Below, piece by piece: positions 59,749 through 64,000 of a stretch of 64,000 nucleotides of DNA (its first letter is position 1; each line of letters begins with the position of its first letter). Both the position numbers and the translations under genes were made by a program. Origin of the DNA: an uncultured Lachnospiraceae bacterium (GTDB lineage: Bacteria; Bacillota; Clostridia; Lachnospirales; Lachnospiraceae); NCBI GenBank assembly GCA_902781215.1, contig CACZIO010000002.1, positions 1 to 64,000 on the forward strand, in the 5' to 3' direction. Below the pieces are notes generated by a model, which was given only the letters and a program-made list of their open reading frames with translations, was not told where the DNA came from and did not search any database.

Positions 59749-60732
59749 ATGGGTATGGAAAAAAAGTATGATGTGACTGCACTTGGCGAGCTGCTGATTG
59801 ACTTCACCCAGAACGGAATCAGCGACCAGGGAAACAATCTCTTTGAGGCAAACCCGGGCGGAGCACCCTGCAATGTCCTTGCCATGCTGACAAAGGCGGG
59901 ACGTAAGACCGCTTTCATCGGCAAGGTCGGCAATGACATGTTCGGCCGTATGCTCAAGGAGCGCGCGGCGGGAGAGGGCATTGATATGACCGGTCTCGAG
60001 ATGGACAACGATGTCCACACGACCCTGGCTTTTGTCGAGAAGCTCCCCAACGGCGACCGCGACTTTTCCTTCTACCGCAAGCCCGGTGCTGACATCATGC
60101 TGACAAAGGACGAAGTGGAAAAACACGCCGACCTGATCGAGGGCGCAAAGATCTTCCACATCGGCACCCTGTCCATGACTGATGACGAGGTCGAGAAGGC
60201 AACGAAGGAAGCCATCAAGATCGCGAAGAAGGCCGGCTGCATCATCTCCTTTGATCCCAACCTTCGTCCCCCTCTCTGGTCCAGCGAAGAGAAGGCCAAG
60301 GAGAAGATCGCATGGGGACTGTCCCAGTGCGATGTACTCAAAATCTCGGACAATGAGATCACCTTTATGACCGGTGAGGAGGACCTCGACAAGGGCATTC
60401 AGATGATCATCGACGAATACAAGATTCCGCTTGTCTTCGCCACCTACGGCCCCGACGGCTCCAAGGCCTATTTCAAGGGCATCGAGGCTTTTGAACCCGG
60501 CTTCCTGAACCCGAATACCATCGAGACCACCGGTGCGGGCGACACCTTCTGTGCCAGTGCCCTCCACCACGTCCTCAAATACGGCCTCGACGGCTTCGAT
60601 GAGGCAAAGCTCCACGAGCTCCTCACCTTCGCCAATGCAGCCGCCTCCCTGGTCACCACCAAGAAGGGCGCCCTCTGCGTCATGCCGACCGTGGACGAAG
60701 TGCAGGCTTACATCAAGGAATCCGGCAGGTAA
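59749..60732 (+). CDS. scrK: Fructokinase (PfkB family)
   Basis: Phosphorylates fructose. 327 aa, PfkB/ribokinase fold: YDVTALGELLIDFTQNG, NPGGAPCNVLAMLTKAG and the C-terminal ETTGAGDTFCASALHHVLK with the anion hole and catalytic Asp. The substrate call rests on similarity to ScrK-type proteins and is not certain within the family. AAAGGCGG precedes ATG 59749; the frame opens at 59695. No sugar transporter is adjacent. Confidence 0.85.
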   Translation: MGMEKKYDVTALGELLIDFTQNGISDQGNNLFEANPGGAPCNVLAMLTKAGRKTAFIGKVGNDMFGRMLKERAAGEGIDMTGLEMDNDVHTTLAFVEKLPNGDRDFSFYRKPGADIMLTKDEVEKHADLIEGAKIFHIGTLSMTDDEVEKATKEAIKIAKKAGCIISFDPNLRPPLWSSEEKAKEKIAWGLSQCDVLKISDNEITFMTGEEDLDKGIQMIIDEYKIPLVFATYGPDGSKAYFKGIEAFEPGFLNPNTIETTGAGDTFCASALHHVLKYGLDGFDEAKLHELLTFANAAASLVTTKKGALCVMPTVDEVQAYIKESGR

Positions 60733-60771
60733 GATTCGGCAGTTCAGACCGGAAACAATTTGTAACACAAC

Positions 60772-60803
60772 GAGGCCGGAGCCCATAGGGCTCCGGCCTC
60801 TTG
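60772..60803. terminator. Convergent terminator between fructokinase and pyruvate carboxylase
   Basis: A 13-bp perfect stem GAGGCCGGAGCCC/GGGCTCCGGCCTC with a 3-nt loop, short T tracts on the plus side. Confidence 0.75.
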
Positions 60804-60837
60804 CCGTTTACGTATATCGTCACATGTGTGATCCATC

Positions 60838-60858
60838 GGGACATACGTCCCGGTCGAT
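60838..60858. repeat. Single short palindrome of the dispersed family
   Basis: CGGGACATACGTCCCG, directly after the pyruvate carboxylase stop (minus strand). The core resembles GGGAGATACGTCCCGGG near 21950 and ACGTATCTCCCGGT near 52900. Confidence 0.5.
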
Positions 60859-60860
60859 GA

Positions 60861-63800
60861 TTACTCGATCCGCATCAACAGTTGTCCGCCCTTGACGGTG
60901 TCGCCCTCGGAGACCAGGATCTCCTTGACGGTACCGGCCATGCGGGCGCTGGTCGCGGTCTCCATCTTCATGGCCTCGATGGTGATGACGGTCTGGCCTT
61001 CTTCGACGGTATCGCCGACCTTGACGTTGATCTGGGCGACGGCACCGGGGATGGAGGCGCCGATCTCACCCTTGTTCTCGGGATCAGCCATGGCGACCTT
61101 GACGATGTGCTTCTGGGCCTCGGGATCCGGAACCTTGACCTCGCGGCGGATGCCGTTGAGCTCAAAGGAGACGGTCCGCATGCCGTCCTTGTCTACTTCA
61201 CCGGGCCCCAGGTACTTGATGACCAGGGTCTGGCCGTCGGCGATGTTGACCTTGTTGGTCTCACCGATGGTCATGCCGTGGAAAAAGACGTGGCTGCCCA
61301 GACGCATGATGTAGCCGTACTGCTCGCGGTTCTTGCAGAACTCCTTGTAGACCTTGGGATAGAGGCCGTAGGAGAGAACGGAACGCCAGGTCTGGTCGGG
61401 ATGGAACTCGGAAATCTCCTGGCGGAGCTTGTCGAAGTCGACGGGCTCGAGCAGTTCGCCGGGACGGCAGGTGATGGCCTCCTTGCCCTTAAGGACGACT
61501 TCCTGGAGGTCCTTGGGGAAGCCCCAGGCGGGCTGGCCCATCATGCCGGAGAAGTAGGTGATGGCGGAATCCGGGAATGCCAGATCTTTGCCCTTCTCTA
61601 TGATATTCTCGGGGGTCAGGTCGTTCTGGGTCATGAAGATCGCCATGTCGCCCACCATCTTGGAGGAAGGGGTGACCTTGGTGATGCCGCCCAGCATCTG
61701 GTCGACCTTGCGGTAGTTTTCCTTGACTTCGGTGAAGCGCTGGCCCAGGCCCATGCTCTCAACCTGCGGCTTGAGGTTGGTGTACTGCCCGCCGGGGATC
61801 TCATAGCGGTAGATATCCGTGGCGGGACTCTTGATGCCGCCCTCAAAAGCATTGTAGCGCAGGCGGACATCTGCCCAGTAGTCGGTCAGATACTGGAGCT
61901 GATCGAGGTCGAGACCCGTGTCTCTGGGCTGGCCCTGGAGCGCGGCGACGACCGCGTTCATGGACGGATTGGAGGTCAGAGACGACATGGAGGAGATCGC
62001 GCAGTCGACGACGTCGACGCCGGCCTCGGCCGCCATCAGGTAGGTTGCCACCTGGTTGCCGGAGGTGTCGTGGGTGTGCAGGTGGATCGGAATGCCGATC
62101 TCCTGCTTGAGGGTGGAGACCAGCTTCCTGGCCGCGTAGGGCTTGAGCAGGCCTGCCATGTCCTTGATTGCCAGCATGTGGGCGCCGCGGCGCTCCAGTT
62201 CCTTGGCCATGTCGACATAGTATTTCAGCGTGTACTTGTCGTTCTTGGGATCCAGGATGTCGCCGGTATAGCAGACCGTGGCCTCCAGGATCTTGTTCTG
62301 GTTGAGGACCTCGTCCATTGCGACGGACATGCCCTCGATCCAGTTGAGGGAGTCGAACACGCGGAAGACGTCGATGCCGCTCTTGGCGGAGGCCTTGATG
62401 AACTCGCGGATCAGGTTGTCTGGATAGTTGGTGTAGCCGACCGCGTTGGAGCCGCGCAGCAGCATCTGCAGGAGGAGGTTGGGAGCCTTCTCACGGATGA
62501 TGTCCAGGCGCTCCCAGGGTGACTCATGCAGGAATCGGTAGGCTACGTCGAAGGTCGCGCCGCCCCAGCACTCCAGGGAGAAGGCGTCGGCCAGGATCTC
62601 GGAGGTGCCGTCCATGCCCTTGACGATGTCGCGGGTGCGGACACGGGTGCCCAGCAGGGACTGGTGGGCGTCGCGGCAGGTGGTGTCGGTGATCAGAAGC
62701 TTCTGCTGCTTCTTGACCCACTTGGCGACTTCCTCGGGTCCCTTGGCGTCCAGCATCTGCTTGAGGCCCATCCGGCGGTTGCCGGTGACGGGAGGGAATC
62801 TCGGAGGCTCATAGACGAAGTTGGCGCTGTTCTCGGCGATCGAGCGCTCCGCGATGTAGGTGAGCATCTTGGTCGCGCGGTCCTCGCCGCCCTGGATCTC
62901 AAAGAGGGAGGGCGTCTCGTCGATGAACTTGGTGTAGCACTTGCCCTCCTGGAAGGTCTCGTTGCGCAGGACGTTGGTGATGAAGGCGATGTTGGTCTTG
63001 ACGCCGCGCACGTGGACTTCGCGGATGGCGCGCAGGGCCTTGCGGCAGACACCCTTGAAGGTGCGGTCCCAGGAGGTGACCTTGACCAGCAGGGAGTCGT
63101 AGTAAGGGGAGATGATGGCGCCTGTGCCGGCAGTCGCCTCGTCCATGCGGATACCGAAGCCGCCGGAGACGCGGTAGCCGGTGATCCGGCCCGTGTCGGG
63201 CGCGAAGTTATTGGTGGGATCCTCGGTCGTCACGCGGCACTGGATGGCGAAGCCGTCCAGCTTGAGGTCGGACTGCTTTTTGATGCCGATACGGTCATCG
63301 GAGAGCGGAGCACCCTCGGCGACCAGGATCTGGGCGCGCACGAGGTCGACGCCCGTGACCATCTCGGTGACGGTGTGCTCGACCTGGATGCGGGGATTCA
63401 TTTCAATAAAGTAGTAGTTCTCGTCCTTGTCGACCAGGAACTCCAGGGTACCGGCGTTGGTGTAGCCGACGTGCTTTGTGATCGCGACGGCATCGCGGTA
63501 GAGCTTTTCCTTGACCTCCTGGGAGACGGAGAAGGCGGGCGTGAACTCGACGACCTTCTGATAGCGGCGCTGCAGGGAGCAGTCGCGCTCGAAGAGGTGG
63601 GCGACATTGCCGTGCTCGTCGGCCAGGACCTGGACCTCGATGTGCTTGGGGTTGACCAGGAATTTCTCCATAAAGATGTCGTCATTGCCGAAAGCCTTGA
63701 TGGCCTCTGCCTTGACCAGGTCGAAGTTGATGCCGACTTCCTCGACATTGTCGCAGCGGCGCATACCGCGTCCGCCGCCGCCGGCTGCTGCCTTGAGGAT

Positions 63801-64000
63801 GACCGGGAAACCGAATTCCATGGCCAGCTTCTGGGCCTCTTCGCGGCTCGCGAGCGGCTCTTTGGTGCCGGGTGTCGTGGGCACGTTGCAGTCGATGGCC
63901 ATCTGCTTGGCGCTCAGCTTGTCGCCCATCATGTCCAGGATCTCGGACTTGGGACCGATGAACTTGATGCCGGCCTGCTCGCAGGCGCGGGCGAACTCAC
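60861..64000 (-). CDS. pyc: Pyruvate carboxylase (5' end cut by the window)
   Basis: Biotin enzyme that carboxylates pyruvate to oxaloacetate. Visible part, from the minus-strand 5' side: most of the biotin carboxylase domain (AAAGGGGRGMRRCDNVEEVG; FIEMNPRIQVEHTVTEMVTG), the carboxyltransferase domain (DTTCRDAHQSLLGTRVRT; FSLECWGGATFDVAYRFL; HLHTHDTSGNQVATYLMAAE), and the biotinyl domain with EAMKMETATSARM near the end (biotin Lys codon at about 60966). The frame is open to position 64000, so roughly the first 90-100 residues lie outside. It supplies oxaloacetate for the citrate synthase found at 48308. Confidence 0.96.
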   Translation of the reverse strand, partial: EFARACEQAGIKFIGPKSEILDMMGDKLSAKQMAIDCNVPTTPGTKEPLASREEAQKLAMEFGFPVILKAAAGGGGRGMRRCDNVEEVGINFDLVKAEAIKAFGNDDIFMEKFLVNPKHIEVQVLADEHGNVAHLFERDCSLQRRYQKVVEFTPAFSVSQEVKEKLYRDAVAITKHVGYTNAGTLEFLVDKDENYYFIEMNPRIQVEHTVTEMVTGVDLVRAQILVAEGAPLSDDRIGIKKQSDLKLDGFAIQCRVTTEDPTNNFAPDTGRITGYRVSGGFGIRMDEATAGTGAIISPYYDSLLVKVTSWDRTFKGVCRKALRAIREVHVRGVKTNIAFITNVLRNETFQEGKCYTKFIDETPSLFEIQGGEDRATKMLTYIAERSIAENSANFVYEPPRFPPVTGNRRMGLKQMLDAKGPEEVAKWVKKQQKLLITDTTCRDAHQSLLGTRVRTRDIVKGMDGTSEILADAFSLECWGGATFDVAYRFLHESPWERLDIIREKAPNLLLQMLLRGSNAVGYTNYPDNLIREFIKASAKSGIDVFRVFDSLNWIEGMSVAMDEVLNQNKILEATVCYTGDILDPKNDKYTLKYYVDMAKELERRGAHMLAIKDMAGLLKPYAARKLVSTLKQEIGIPIHLHTHDTSGNQVATYLMAAEAGVDVVDCAISSMSSLTSNPSMNAVVAALQGQPRDTGLDLDQLQYLTDYWADVRLRYNAFEGGIKSPATDIYRYEIPGGQYTNLKPQVESMGLGQRFTEVKENYRKVDQMLGGITKVTPSSKMVGDMAIFMTQNDLTPENIIEKGKDLAFPDSAITYFSGMMGQPAWGFPKDLQEVVLKGKEAITCRPGELLEPVDFDKLRQEISEFHPDQTWRSVLSYGLYPKVYKEFCKNREQYGYIMRLGSHVFFHGMTIGETNKVNIADGQTLVIKYLGPGEVDKDGMRTVSFELNGIRREVKVPDPEAQKHIVKVAMADPENKGEIGASIPGAVAQINVKVGDTVEEGQTVITIEAMKMETATSARMAGTVKEILVSEGDTVKGGQLLMRIE

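Noticed and set aside
60882..62522. 546-aa plus-strand frame opposite pyruvate carboxylase
   Set aside because: Shadow of a strongly identified gene; no domain, no SD. The same holds for frames opposite the Y-family polymerase (17306-18793), the nucleoside kinase (7085-8974) and hypF (29490-31676).

Overview
The window looks like a chromosomal segment of a fairly GC-rich, strictly anaerobic Clostridia species, most likely Lachnospiraceae. This rests on the gene order dgt-dnaG-rpoD-trmK-nif3, a class A type RNase P RNA, the UPF0237/UPF0210 pair, an [FeFe]-hydrogenase maturase (HydF) with a TM1266-type regulator, and the general protein style. All identifications were made by eye from motifs and neighbours; no search was run.

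Layout. 1-430: two tRNA-Leu and one tRNA-Val. 700-9,430: DNA replication and housekeeping genes (dgt, dnaG, rpoD, trmK, Nif3-like, a uridine-kinase-like nucleoside kinase) and rnpB. 9,590-14,320: a metal-handling block with two CobW-type GTPases, one carrying an enormous His/Asp/Glu repeat, then larB and a one-piece larC with a His-rich insert, the makers of the nickel-pincer cofactor. 14,340-24,580: rpsT, a membrane protein, an HD protein, tRNA-Trp, a YolD plus Y-family polymerase pair, dtd, a BMP-like protein, a phosphoesterase and an unusually long PsuG-like glycosidase.

24,700-43,850 is the most interesting part. It is an all-plus-strand block with two nitrogenase-like systems. The first is a NifH-like protein plus a single polypeptide that fuses a NifD-like and a NifK-like half. 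The second is another NifH-like protein plus separate NifD-like and NifK-like proteins. Between them lie hypF, hypC, hypD, hypE and a TM1266-type gene; a 340-aa unknown gene and hydF close the block. There is no nifB/E/N, no hypA/B and no hydrogenase structural gene in the window. The first nifH-like gene has a leader with a terminator at its start codon, a competing antiterminator and an upstream stem that would exclude the antiterminator, which is the layout of a riboswitch or attenuator. A hipB/hipA-type pair sits between the second nifH-like and nifD-like genes, preceded by a regular 39-40 bp repeat array.

43,850-64,000: an AT-rich island with a HipA/CtkA-like kinase, pgeF, an acidic membrane-anchored protein, citrate synthase (minus strand) between two related palindromes, a zinc-ribbon membrane protein, a zf-HC2 protein, polA, coaE, a WalJ-like MBL hydrolase, UPF0237 and UPF0210, a fructokinase, and pyruvate carboxylase (minus strand, cut by the window edge).

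One pattern runs through the whole window: the last codons and stop of several unrelated genes are tandemly duplicated just downstream (nif3-like, the nucleoside kinase, cobW2, psuG-like, nifH-like 2, the 340-aa gene, and zf-HC2 from its stop codon). Many proteins also carry in-frame low-complexity or repeated inserts.
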